This document shows, piece after piece, positions 1 to 11,400 of a stretch of 64,000 nucleotides of DNA (positions are counted from its first letter, which is position 1; each line of letters opens with the position of its first letter). The position numbers and the translations under genes were made by a program. Below the pieces are notes generated by a model. The model was not told the origin of the DNA, made no database searches, and saw nothing but the letters and a program-made list of their open reading frames with translations. The stretch comes from Gossypium raimondii (lineage: Eukaryota; Streptophyta; Magnoliopsida; Malvales; Malvaceae): the NCBI RefSeq assembly GCF_025698545.1, contig NC_068577.1:124001-188000 (forward strand), written 5' to 3'.

Positions 1-1996
1 AAGAGTAACTTTTGAGGAACTAAGCAAAGAAAATGAAAGGGGGAATAATAAAAGAAAAAGAAGAAAGACAACAAAGAAAAAAATGGAATAATGAAAAAGG
101 GGGTCGCAGCCTGAAAGAGCGGAGGAACGGAATGAGTTAGGGTTTTTAAGACATGGAATGTGTAGTAATAGATTCTCAAACGACGCCGTGTACATAAGGA
201 ATATAAGAATAAAGGTGACCAAATAAACAGAACCTAAAAATCCGTCCGTTAAAAAAAATTTTCGACCAGTTTTTATTTTAAGAAGAAAAAAGAAAAGCTA
301 AAGTACTAAAACCTTCGAGAATAATTCGAAAATTAATTCGGCTCTTAGTTAAAAAATGCACTAAACTAATCTTTTAATTTAAAAATAACATTTAATTGGC
401 CCTTCTAATTTGTCATTTTGTATCGTTAAATATTGATGTGATGTGATCGTTGACGTAAAAATTTTGATAATGTAATGATTGTCGAAGAAAAATATTGACA
501 TGAAAGGTTTAATTGATTTTTATATTTTACAATGATTTAATTGATTTTAATTATTTTAAGAGGACTTAATTGACTTTTAAAATGGTATAAAATTTATAAA
601 AAAGTTGTAATTTTAATTTTTAATTGTTTTTAATAATTTGTATATATTTCATAATTTTTTGAAAATTTTATAATATTTTAATAATTGTTAAAACTTTTAA
701 TAAAATTATAATCACACTTCAAAATCACCCATTAAAATCTAATTCAAACCTTAGAAATAAAATAATAAAATATAGTTTTCTTATATATATATTTTAACTT
801 TTACAACTTCTTATACTCTCAATAAAATTTTATATTTTTAAATTTTTATCATTTAAATTATTTTTATATAATTATCTACCATTTCTAATGTTTTAATAAT
901 ATTTATTTAATATTTTCATTATTTCATAACATATTTTAATAGTTTTTAAAATTTTATGATATTTGATGATAATTAATATTTTAATAGTTTTTAAAACTTT
1001 TCAAAAAAATTGTAATATTTTAATAATTTTTGGCTAAAATTTTTATAATAATTTCAATTTCAATATTTTTGTTTTTCATTTTAGTTATTTTATATAATTT
1101 TCTATGATTTCTAAAATATGGTTAAAATTTTATAATTTCTTGATAATTTTTAAATAATCCTTAAAAATCAATTAAGTCATCCTAAAATTCTTAAAAAATT
1201 AATAACCCCCTTAAAATAACAAAAGAAACAATTAAACCCTCCACAATAGTGTCATGTCAGCACTTAACGGTCTATCAGGGGCTTTAATAGAAATAACAAT
1301 TTGAATGGCCCAATTGACTACATTTTTCAACCAGGTACACAATTGATTTTTGAACTATTTTCAAGAGACTTTTTAGTACTTTAGCAAAAAATATATATTA
1401 AGGGTAAATTACACAATTGATCACCCAACTTTCATAACTTTCATAATTTTCATTTGGGTCCGAAAATAAAAAGTTTACAATATAAGCATTTTCGTTACAT
1501 AATTCTATTATTTTAGTCACTGTCGTTATATACTTTTATCATTTTAGTCATAAAACGCATCTAAGCATACTTGAACCTTTGTCCTCCTACACTAGTAATA
1601 ATGTTGATGCCAATCAAATTAAGATTCAATCAAATTAGTATTTTTCTTTTATCCTTTTATTCGAATGAGATTGCACAAGTCTTACTTGTAGGTCTTAGGG
1701 AGATTGAGGAAGCAAAGTTGGACATAGAAGACGCAAAGCTACTGAAGTTAAAATTTAAATAGGAGCTGGAAAAGCTATAGAGAGTCGCGATGACGCTAAT
1801 CTGTCATATTAGTTAATGAAATGTTTCATTTTGAGCTTGGCTATTTCGATCCTTTCCACTCTAATCCAAAAATATTTTGTAAAGCATCAAACCTAGCTAT
1901 ATAGTTTATAATAGACTTTGTAGATGAGGAAAATGCTAGGGAATATACGAGGGCTAGCTTTAGCAATTTTGTTGAGTAATCACACAACCTAATTGA
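1..1996. other. AT-rich intergenic flank, no gene recognised
   Basis: No coding region can be supported here. Roughly 240-1200 is extremely AT-rich low-complexity sequence with repeated 'taataattttt'-like words. Around 1398-1560 a stretch beginning GGTAAATTACACAATTGATC resembles one end of the MULE-type MITE seen intact at 34865-35351, so it is probably a half-element. The first 200 bases are purine-rich on the plus strand (pyrimidine-rich on the minus strand) and could be the 5' leader of a minus-strand gene lying left of the window, but no start codon or ORF confirms this. The short ORF at 1571-1762 has no recognisable features. Confidence 0.5.
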
Positions 1997-2144
1997 GGGT
2001 GAGGTTGGATGGGCGGTACGTTTACATACGGTTAATGTAAAAATAGCGGTGGCGGTAAGATTAGATATTATAACGATATTGTAGCGTGAAATAAAAAATA
2101 AGCTAAACGTATCACAATGCACCACACCACCCATCCAGACCCAC
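1997..2144 (-). mobile_element. Harbinger-like MITE, copy A
   Basis: About 148 bp, a diverged reverse-orientation copy of the 160-bp element at 4565-4724. The ends are inverted repeats (GGGTGAGGTTGGATGGGCGG on the left, and a right end reading CCACCCATCCAGACCCAC). The flanking trinucleotides are TGA and TAA, an imperfect 3-bp target-site duplication. The interior has the same 'gccgccaccgc' and 'gctacaatatc' words as the other copies. No transposase is encoded. Small size, GGGTGGG-type ends and a TNA target fit non-autonomous PIF/Harbinger elements. Confidence 0.7.
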
Positions 2145-3257
2145 TAAAACATACACCAACTATGATGATTAACCTATGAGATATGTACCAACTTATGTTA
2201 GATTGAGATGGGATAATTTGAGAATAATGCTTATCATTATATTATATTATATTATATTATATTATATTATAGTGTATCATATTACATTACATTATATTAT
2301 TTAAATATTTCATATATTGTTATAAATTGTTTAAAATAATTAATAATTTCTACACTAATAGGGCTAAACAATAATAATCTAAAATCATAGTATGACAAAT
2401 CAAAGATAACGATATGAAGAAAATTAACATAAAAATAAGAAAACTAACAAACAATTGGATTTTACTCAAATTAAGTAAACAAAAGATTAACTCACTTCAG
2501 TGTTCATAATTAATTACGGGTTTAGAGTTCTAATTAATTAGCTAGTAATTAACCCAATTATTACCTTTTGGCCTCTAACTAAATTAACTACTCATCAGGA
2601 GCTATTTATATTTCGACCTCACAGTTTAAATCGGGATAAACTGAGAGATGTTCGATAGACTATTCTTTCGACCTCATCTACTTGCCCAACTTTATTGGGT
2701 CGTCGATCTTAGGATTTAATCACATTCAATTCAATACAACTAGTTATAAAGCAAACCCTAAAGCATCAGTTAATTAATCTCACTTTCAGTCGTCAATCTC
2801 CTTAAGGTTCTAGTTCGTCATGGATCTAAATGCAAATTTCCCTGATTTAATTTCAAACATTTAAAATAGATATCAAAATAAAAGAAAAAGGGAAAAGAAA
2901 ATTTTGATTTATTGGATGTCGATTATGTGCAAAAAATGAAAGCCCGTTGAATAGATGTTGAATTGAAGTCAATTGCAAGTACAACCAAACTAAACAATAA
3001 TATTTAATGAACAAACTAAAAACTGAAATTGAAATCAATATAAACCAAAGTGAAGCGACAATTTCCCCGATTCAAACCCTAATCTAAGCAAAATAATAAT
3101 AACAAACAAAACGAAAAAGCTTTCTAATTAAGTAATGGGCATTGCTACTTATAATAACACTGCTATATGACCAAATTAGGTCAATTGCAGATGACTAATC
3201 ACGTTTAGTTAAGGTTGTACAGATTAAAACACCATCAGTTGTAAATTGGGCATCGTC
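2145..3257. other. Intergenic, repeat-derived, no gene
   Basis: Contains an (ATTAT)n pentamer microsatellite at 2236-2270. After that comes AT-rich sequence with several short words in common with plant LTR leaders, but no LTR boundary or coding remnant that can be defended. The minus-strand ORF at 2853-3038 shows no recognised domain. Confidence 0.4.
2236..2270. repeat. (ATTAT)n microsatellite
   Basis: About seven perfect ATTAT pentamers in tandem, then degenerating into related TA-rich sequence up to about 2300. Confidence 0.9.
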
Positions 3258-3468
3258 GAACCAGTCTCGCGACATCCCTAAGTTGGTGTCGCAGCATTGA
3301 ACATAGAATTAAACTTCTTTGGCTTCGAAGTTGGATGTCGCGACGTTGAAAGACTGGTGTTGTGACATTAACACCTTGATGCTTCTATTCTGCCTTGAAG
3401 TTGGTTATCGCGACATCCTAATTGGATGCCGCGACATTGAAGACAACTCACAGACTTCTTGACTGAAA
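3258..3468. repeat. 70-bp minisatellite, three units
   Basis: Three diverged tandem units of about 70 bp (near 3258, 3330 and 3400). Each holds two imperfect copies of a 'tcgcgacat'-like word about 22 bp apart, and units 2 and 3 begin after the shared junction 'gaagttgg'. The motif is CpG-rich in an otherwise AT-rich setting. Function unknown; it is probably a tandem repeat inside a decayed retrotransposon. Confidence 0.7.
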
Positions 3469-3809
3469 TTGATGTCCTACATATTTAATCAACTTTGGTA
3501 GTATTCCTTTAGGCCTGAATTGAACTAAAAGGCCATCAAACACATAAAATTGCTTGTTTTATTAACTTTAACTAACAAAGTACTAAAATCAAAAACTAAC
3601 TAAAACGATACTAATTTACTTGAAAATAAACTCATAAAGTGTTAAAAATACCCTAATTTGCTACAATGAGTTGTGGCAGATCATAATCCAACCAGTTTGA
3701 TCTGTTCAAACAACCATGACTCTAAGTCTCTACACTTCATACATTTAGAACTTAGTCCTCCAACTTTTATTTTCATGAATTTAATCCTTCAACTTTATGC
3801 ATTTAAAAA

Positions 3810-5125
3810 TCTGCTTGTAATTTGTATATAACCACGTAATATTTTAGTTAAAAAGCTAATAATATTAACTCTTTGAACTAAATAATAAAATTATAAAAAC
3901 AAAAGACCAAATTATGTTAGAAATTAAAGTGTAATGATTAAATATCAAATTTAAACATATTAGAATAACCAAAATTAAAAATTAATCATTTTTATGAAAT
4001 GAAAAATAGAAGAAAAAAGAAGTTGGTGGGTGTATGCCACGTGTCTTAATGAGAGAAAGGTATTATGAACCTTTTTTTTAATATATAAGTACCAATGTGA
4101 TCCCCACGCTTCGCATTAGGTTAATCGTTTGCTTGTGTCAAATCACAGGGTATAATTTTTAAGGCTAAAATATACTTTAATCCTACTTTTATTTTGAGCA
4201 TAATATAAGGGCTAAATCTAAAGTTTGGTTATTGTCTTATAATATACAAAAAAAAAGTAAGGCAAACCTAAAAGAAATAAAAAGCCAAGTATTTCTGTCT
4301 AAAATCCTTAAGGTATTCAAATTATGTATAGCTACATAATATTTTAATCGGAAAATTAATGATAATAACCATTTGGACTAATTAATAACATTACAAAACT
4401 ATAGGAACCAAATTACATTAAAAATTAAAGTGACGCAATTAAATCTCTAATTTAGGCATAATAAAAAGACCAAAACTGGAATTTAACTATTTTCTAAAAC
4501 TGTACAAAAAAAAAAGAGAGGTAAGCACCGACATGAACTTAAAGAAATGGGAAGGCACGTGTTAGGGTGGGTTTAGATAGGCGGTAGAGTGTGGTGCGGT
4601 GCGGTGCGATGCGTTTAGTTTATTTTTTCTCTCATGCTACAATATCACTACGGTATTTAATCTCGCCGCCACCGCTAGTTTTACATTAACCGCAGGTAAA
4701 CGCATCACTCATCTAAACCCACCCTTAATCTCTAAAGCTTTTAGGGTATTCAAATTATATATGAACCACCTAATGTTTTAACCGTAAAGGTAACGAGGTT
4801 AACTATTTGGACTAATTAATAATATTATAAAAATATAGAGATTAACTTATGTTAAAAATTAAAGTATATAAATTAAATATCAAATTTAAGTATATTAGAG
4901 TGATCGAAGGTGAAATTTAACCATTTTTTAAAATGAAAAAAATGAAGCTTTGTTGAGAAAGCCACGTGTCAGGAGAAAGGAAGGCCCTAAGAATTAAATT
5001 AGGTTAAAAGTTAAAGTATATAGATTAAATATTAAATTTAAACATATTAAAGGGACTAAAAGTGAAAATTTTATCTTTTTGTAAAAAAAAAAAGCTTAGG
5101 TGACAAAGCCACGTGTCAGGAGAAA
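3810..5125. repeat. Degenerate tandem array, each unit with a G-box
   Basis: Four related segments lie head to tail, about 3820-4060, 4310-4570, 4740-4985 and 4995-5125. Shared words in order are 'gtattcaaattat', 'ggactaattaataa', 'gttaaaaattaaagt', 'attaaatatcaaattta' and a closing CACGTG(T) followed by 'aggagaaag' or similar. CACGTG occurs at 4038, 4556, 4963 and 5110; three copies are CCACGTGTC, an ABRE/G-box form bound by bZIP or bHLH factors in plants. Unit 2 is cut just after its G-box by the MITE at 4565-4724. The array ends about 360 bp before the ORC4 start codon. A promoter role is inference. Confidence 0.65.
4565..4724 (+). mobile_element. Harbinger-like MITE, copy B (intact ends)
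   Basis: A 160-bp element with inverted ends: left GGGTGGGTTTAGATAGGCGG, right end reading ATCTAAACCCACCC. It is flanked by a perfect 3-bp target-site duplication TTA (4562-4564 and 4725-4727). The size, the TTA target and the GGG ends match PIF/Harbinger-derived MITEs. Its sequence creates an apparent small ORF in both orientations in all copies, which is not a gene. Confidence 0.85.
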
Positions 5126-5255
5126 GAACCTCCTTTTACAAAATCTCAAAGAACAAAATTGAAAATAACCATTTTATAGATTATTATTCTATTACACCGT
5201 AAATTGGACCTGTCTTTGCAAGTTGGAGGAGCCCAAGACACGATTTTGGAGTAGT

Positions 5256-5264
5256 GGCGGGAAA
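5256..5264 (+). promoter_or_regulatory. E2F-type binding site upstream of ORC4
   Basis: GGCGGGAAA is an exact match to the E2F/DP consensus (TTTSSCGC read on the other strand). It sits about 220 bp before the ORC4 ATG, in the sequence leading into the pyrimidine-rich 5' leader. E2F control of plant origin-recognition-complex genes at G1/S is established, so the position supports cell-cycle regulation of this gene. Binding itself is inferred. Confidence 0.7.
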
Positions 5265-5484
5265 TCCATTATTCTTCCCCCTTTTGTCTTCTCTTTCCCT
5301 CACCTAAACTCATCTTGTCCCAGTATCTCTCAGACAGGACCCTCGCCGTCGCTGTTGGTTCCAAACGGCCTTTGTCTCTCATTTTTCCCTTAATTTACTC
5401 TTTTTTTAGGAGTTATTCGTAATTATACATATCTTTGCTCTACGGTGGTTTCTCTCAATCTCAACCTACAAAGAAAAAAAACCA

Positions 5485-8400
5485 ATGGGAAGAGAAAAAG
5501 AGAAAGAAAAGCTGTCTGAGAAAGCTCTAAATCTCCTTAGATCTCGTCTCTCTGACCCTAATTTCATCTTTCGACCCCTCTCCGATTCTCCTGACAGTAA
5601 CTACAGGTCTGCTGTTTCTTTTCCCCCTATAATTTTCTCCATCTTCTACTCGCTTAAAATGAACATAATAAACGACTTTTTCTTATTCCTAAATAAATGT
5701 GTATATTTCTCCCCTTAATTTTCTTTTGTTTTCTTTGGCAGCAAGTTGAAGTTTATAATTTCCACTTCAGTTACGGAAGCATGCAATAATTCGATTCTGC
5801 TTCTTGGTCCTCGTGGATCAGGGAAAGTCGCGGTATACCACCATCTTTGATTAAGCTCCTTTTATTTATTTTTTCTTTCGTTCTTCTAAACGAACAATTT
5901 TCTTTTTGTATTTTTTTCCGTGTTGTTAGGTTTTGGAACTTGTTCTCAGCGATCTTCTTCAGCAATATCCTGAAGCAATATCAGTGGTATGGCTACGCTT
6001 CTTAATTTCTTACTTTATTTTATTTTCTTCAGTATTACGGAAGATTGTTCCTGAGGCTGTAGTAGTGGAGAAAAAAGATAATAGGGTAAAAGTTTAATTG
6101 ATCTAGTTTCTTTGGAAACGAGGAAATGAATTTTAAAGTTTTTATTTTGATGAAATTATGTTTTGGATATTCATTGGATTGCATTCTAAGGTTAAATTTG
6201 TTTATTTTCTGGAACTAATCCCTTCATTCATGTTTTTAGTAGGGGACGTGACGAGAGAGCATTTTTTGTTAGGTAGACTAGGAATCTTTGGATCACTTCA
6301 ATAACTGCAAGTCTTCTCATTTACTGGTGCCTTGACCATATGCATCATACTAGTATTTTCATTTCCATGGGCATAAACAAACTGTATGGATCAAATCAAC
6401 TATGCTTGTATGTATGCTTGTGTGATTATATGTAGAAGTCCCAGCTCAGTTTATTCTTGTTTGCAGTGCCTTAAACTGCAAAGTCACAATGCTTCAAAAT
6501 ACATACCTATACACGTATTATGCTTTCTCATCTTATATTGTCTTCGATTATTGATGCAGATTAGACTGAATGGCCTTCTGCATAGTGATGACAATTGTGC
6601 ACTTAAGGTGGATATCTCACAACTTTCCTACTCCTACATTATACTTTGTTGTACTGAATTACATGATCATCAAATCCCTAATTTTTCTCATTATGCATGT
6701 TAAACCTGTGAAACTGTGTGTGGTCTTATCTCATTCTAAACTTGATTCATGCAGAAAAGTATGCTTTCATATAAACTAAATTGCTAGTTGAGTAAAGTTT
6801 GAATCCTTTGTGCATAAAACAGAGAAAATTGCTCCTGCAGTTCCCCAAGTTTTGGTTGTATTTCATGTTGATTCAGTAGTTCAAAAAGTCACATATTCAC
6901 TTCCATCCTTATAATGAAGAGGCTCTTTTGTCTGTGTTGTTGGCCTCTGGTCAAAAAGAACAAAGGGAGATTGAAGAGAAGAAAAGAAAAAGGAAAGAAC
7001 AGGAAAAATGGGAGAAATTATTATTTCTTGAAATTAATTAAACTGCAGTATTAGAAGATTGCTATCCAAATTTTTATTAATATACATATTTTCTGAAAAA
7101 GTAAAATTAATATAATCTTAAATTTTTTTACTTTATTACTTTTTTTTAATTATAAAATATAGTTTAGGTTCGCTTTAAATATTGAATTTTAAAAAGATAA
7201 ATCTATTTCTTTGTCTGTTAAGAGGAATAGCTGATGAGGGAAGGGGTTGTTTAATTTTGAAACTAGGCCTACATGGCTCATTAGTGGTTTTGGTTGCCAC
7301 CATTTCAAGTAGTGGTTGTAAAATAAATATTTTCAACATTGCAAATCTTATGCTAATTGTCAATGCTGTCGGCAGTTGGAACTTGAAACTAGTGGTTGGT
7401 TTATAAAAGAATTGTTAGAGGGAAGTTTAATTGTAATGCTAGAACTATATGTACTAACATTTGACCCTTTGAACTCTTGGAACTGGTATGATATGTTTCC
7501 CAAAGTTTGGGGACTACAGGTGCAATTACTCATACATACATTTTTTGTGCAGTGCAAAGGTGTTACCCACAGTTAAACCTGGGTAGTTTTTTGCACAAAA
7601 TTATCAGGCCTGAGATATTCTTACAACTCTTCTATATTAATGGGGGAATTTCTTGAAGAATAGATGGATCCTTGATTGTTACTTCCTGAGGCAACAATGA
7701 GAAGTTTGTACATGGAATGATTAGCAAGTTTGTGGATAAGCAATATCACTATGCTCTTAATTTTAGAAGTTTCTCTAATGGAGAATATGTGGGTCTAGAC
7801 AATAACTAAATCATTAACACATTGAAGAAATCTAAATGGAATGTATACAATGATGATTGTTGAGCAGCTCAACAAGTTATGGGCATATAGTAACTGCACT
7901 GAATTGAAAAAAATACTAGGTCTGGTCTTGTGCTAGTTAGCTAGATGATATTACTAGCTGAGCGTATCTGTTTCTTCTCTATTATCTGCATATGCAACTT
8001 GTCACTTGTTAATAATAGTACCTAATGTATTTTTTGTTCAACCATCAGTTTTCTTCCTAGGCTTTTACTAAGTCATGCAATTAAATTAGTTTGTCTTAAA
8101 ACTTTCATGATACTATCTTTTATTTGTCAATGGTAATTTGTCTTTCAGGAAATTGCACGACAGTTATGCATGGAACATCAACTTTTGTTCTCGAAAGTGG
8201 TACTGTGTATATCTATCACTGTGTATATCTATTTGAGGTCAATATCATTTCTAACTAAAATTTATATTGATTATGAAATAATTTCTGTAGGCATCATTTG
8301 ATGATAACTCCCAGTTCATGATAGCAATGTTAAGGTGAGGGCACTTGATTTGCCTTTTCTTGAAACAAAATCTATTCTAATTATCTTTAAACTGAGAGTG

Positions 8401-11400
8401 TCTATCATTACAGGGAATGTGGATTAGCACATAAAACGATTATTTTTGTGCTTGATGAATTTGATTTTTTTGCTCAGGTTAGGATCTTCTATTATTCTGT
8501 TTAATAATGCGAAATGTAAAAGCTCCTTTTTTTTCAGGGTGTGGACCATAGATAACATATTAATAATTTTATTTTGGGAAAAAATTTAGGTTTTAAAATT
8601 TTTAATCAAGCAATTAAACAGAATTTCTTTGTCTAATTGTTTTTTTGTAGGGAAAACAAAGATTACTTTATAGCTTGCTAGATGCAATGCAGTCCGTGAA
8701 TTCACAAGCTGTTGTCATTGGTGTGAGCTGTCGACTGGTGTGTTTAAAGTTCTTTATTTTTTGAATTTTTATTGTTTACAGCATTTATGGTCTGTCTTTC
8801 ATTGTTTCATTTTGCTGAGTTTTGTATAAAATTCTTTTACTTGCTGAAAGATAAAAACTAACTAGAGAATTGATGCTTAGCTTCTGTCTATGGATTAGTT
8901 TATAAAGATGCAGTTTGCTTAATAATAATTTATTTACTTCCTTAAGCCCTAAAACGTTAGTCCATGCCATATAGGATGTTGACCAGCTTCTTGAAAAAAG
9001 AGTGAGATCTCGTTTTTCACACAGAAAGCTGCTGTTTCTTTCTCCCTCTAAAGAAGATACAGAAAGGTGATTTTTCTTTTGTCTAACCATGGAGATCATT
9101 GTGTCTTATGCTCAAGAAAGAGCTACATTAGATGATGCCTAATTTGGCTTTGCAGATTCATTGAGCACATTTTGTCCTTGCCGATGGATTCAAGCCTTCC
9201 CCACAACTACGCTGCTGAATTTAATGGAAGGCTAAAAGTATCCTTTCCCCGAAACTTTCTTTTGATTGGGTAATTGATAATGGTATATTATAGTACAGAA
9301 GGGGGTGGGTGAGAAGGGGGGGGGGTTCATGACTGAACGGATTTCCAATGATTTTCAAAACCTGTTTTGAAAAGTTTGAAGTGGCTGTTAGATTATGTTT
9401 TTAATGACTTTCCAAGTTCCCTCATTTTAAGAACAAGTTGAATCTTATTATAATATACTCATGGTTTGTTCTTATGAAATTCTGAATATAGAAGCTACGT
9501 TCTCTAAATTTAGTAATGAATGCTTATATTGGAATGGCCTTATAGTATACAGATTAGAAAGAGAATTTATGGTTGGAAACGAGTATATGTTGTGCAAACA
9601 AATTATCTTACTTTTTCCAATAAATAAATCACAGTTTGACCTGAATTGATCCAATTCATCATTTTCCCCCTTTCTCCCTCGGATATGCTGTAGCTTTCTC
9701 ATATCTGTCTTTCCATAAACTAAACAAGATTATGTTCAAGTTAGTCATCAATAACAATAAAACACTACAGCCTGATAGATTTTCTTGTCTTTGTTATATT
9801 TTATATCTATAAAACAGTAAAACAAGTAGGGATAAGGTTGAATATATATGACCTTTAGGTGCAGAACCTTTGAATTTAGGCTTCCCTTTGTTATATATAT
9901 AAATAAAAGCATACATTAAATATTTATGCATGCTCCTAAGGTGCTTTACAATTTTGGATAGATAATTTGTAAAGATTAATTAATTTTAACTATATGTTGA
10001 TACTTAAATGTTTATGCACCTAAGATTACACATATTTTACTTGTACATTTCCAAGGATCTGTTCTTCCAGACTGAGTGATGAATTCCTTGACATCTTACA
10101 GAAACTTTTATCAGATGAGAGATTCAAAGAACTGATTGATACCTATTTGAGTTTCAATTTCACAATTGGTCATCTGGTTAGGTTTCTGTAAGTGTCGCTT
10201 CTTGCATCTGGAAATACAGGCTTTTATATAAACATAAGCTACTAGAATTACAATGTTTTATGATCAGCTCTTATGAATATTGAATTGATTCTAGGTTTCA
10301 AGCTGTTTCTTATATGGATTTGAGTGCTGGGTTCCTTTCACTTGGGAACTTCAAAACTGCACTTTCCAGCAACCAGAGGCAGCCAAAGTTGGAATGCATA
10401 AGAGGTATGAGGACTTAAATATGCTTTCCTCTCTATTTGGTACTGTATTTCATTTTTTTTTGCATATGAGGAATATTTAATAACTCCTGCTTGAGAGTAG
10501 TACGCTTTTCGTAAGGTCAAATTGTCTCAAATTTGTTTCTTAATAGTAAAGCTAATCTGGTATAAAATTCAGTTTTTCTCCAACTTTTTCATGGTAATAA
10601 TCTACTGAAACTTGTAATCAAGTACAATGGACAATGACTACCTTGTAAGAGTTTTGTTGGATTTGTGAAAAGTTAAAGCAAACTGTCATCTGTCGCAAGC
10701 TTCATCTCAGACTTCCTGGTAATTTTTTTTTCATGCTGAAATTCCCAATTTTTAGATTGTTGTTTCTCGGGTTTTTATGTTTAGATGTTCAAAGAGAACA
10801 TTATCTTGTAAAAAATAATCATCAGAAATCCTTTGAATGGCTTCAACTTCCACTGGGCATTTTGTGTCACGTTGATGATTTTTGGTGGAGTATTGTTGCA
10901 ATGCTTTAGTATTTCATTAATTAATCTTAGTTATCTAACTCTTTGAAAGTCTTACATCATTGTATAGAGTATTGATGGTTTTGAGCAGATAATTGGTGCA
11001 AACTGATATAAGTATTATTAAAATACGTGGGGTATCTTTAAATGTAGTTGACAATTTAAATTTCTAACATTTGACATGTTAGAGTTGTGTGACCCAAATT
11101 CATGTTAAAAATAAAATATAAGTGGCAAGATAGGGGGATTTGTGGCATTAATTCTATTAGATGTTGATTAGAATAAGGTTTTTTAAACCTATGAATAGAC
11201 GCAGTCTATACTCTTCTTGTATCATTCGAATTCGACATAGTGAATTTTCTTCTCCTTTGCCCGTGGTTTTCTTCCCAAAAGTTTTTCCATGTAAATATAA
11301 GTGTTTTCTATTTTTCTCTCTTTTCTTTGCGATACATTGCCAGTATCGACGTTCTATTTTCACATGACACAAGTAAGATCTGAAGCAATTTTAAAAGCAA

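Noticed and set aside
4599..4781. Small frame similar to the minus-strand frame at 1841-2134
   Set aside because: The similarity is the Harbinger-like MITE itself; no coding constraint is expected.
9308..9326. G-rich run in ORC4 intron 10 as a possible G-quadruplex
   Set aside because: A single homopolymer-like run with no regular spacing of four G-tracts beyond it; it could also be a sequencing length artefact.
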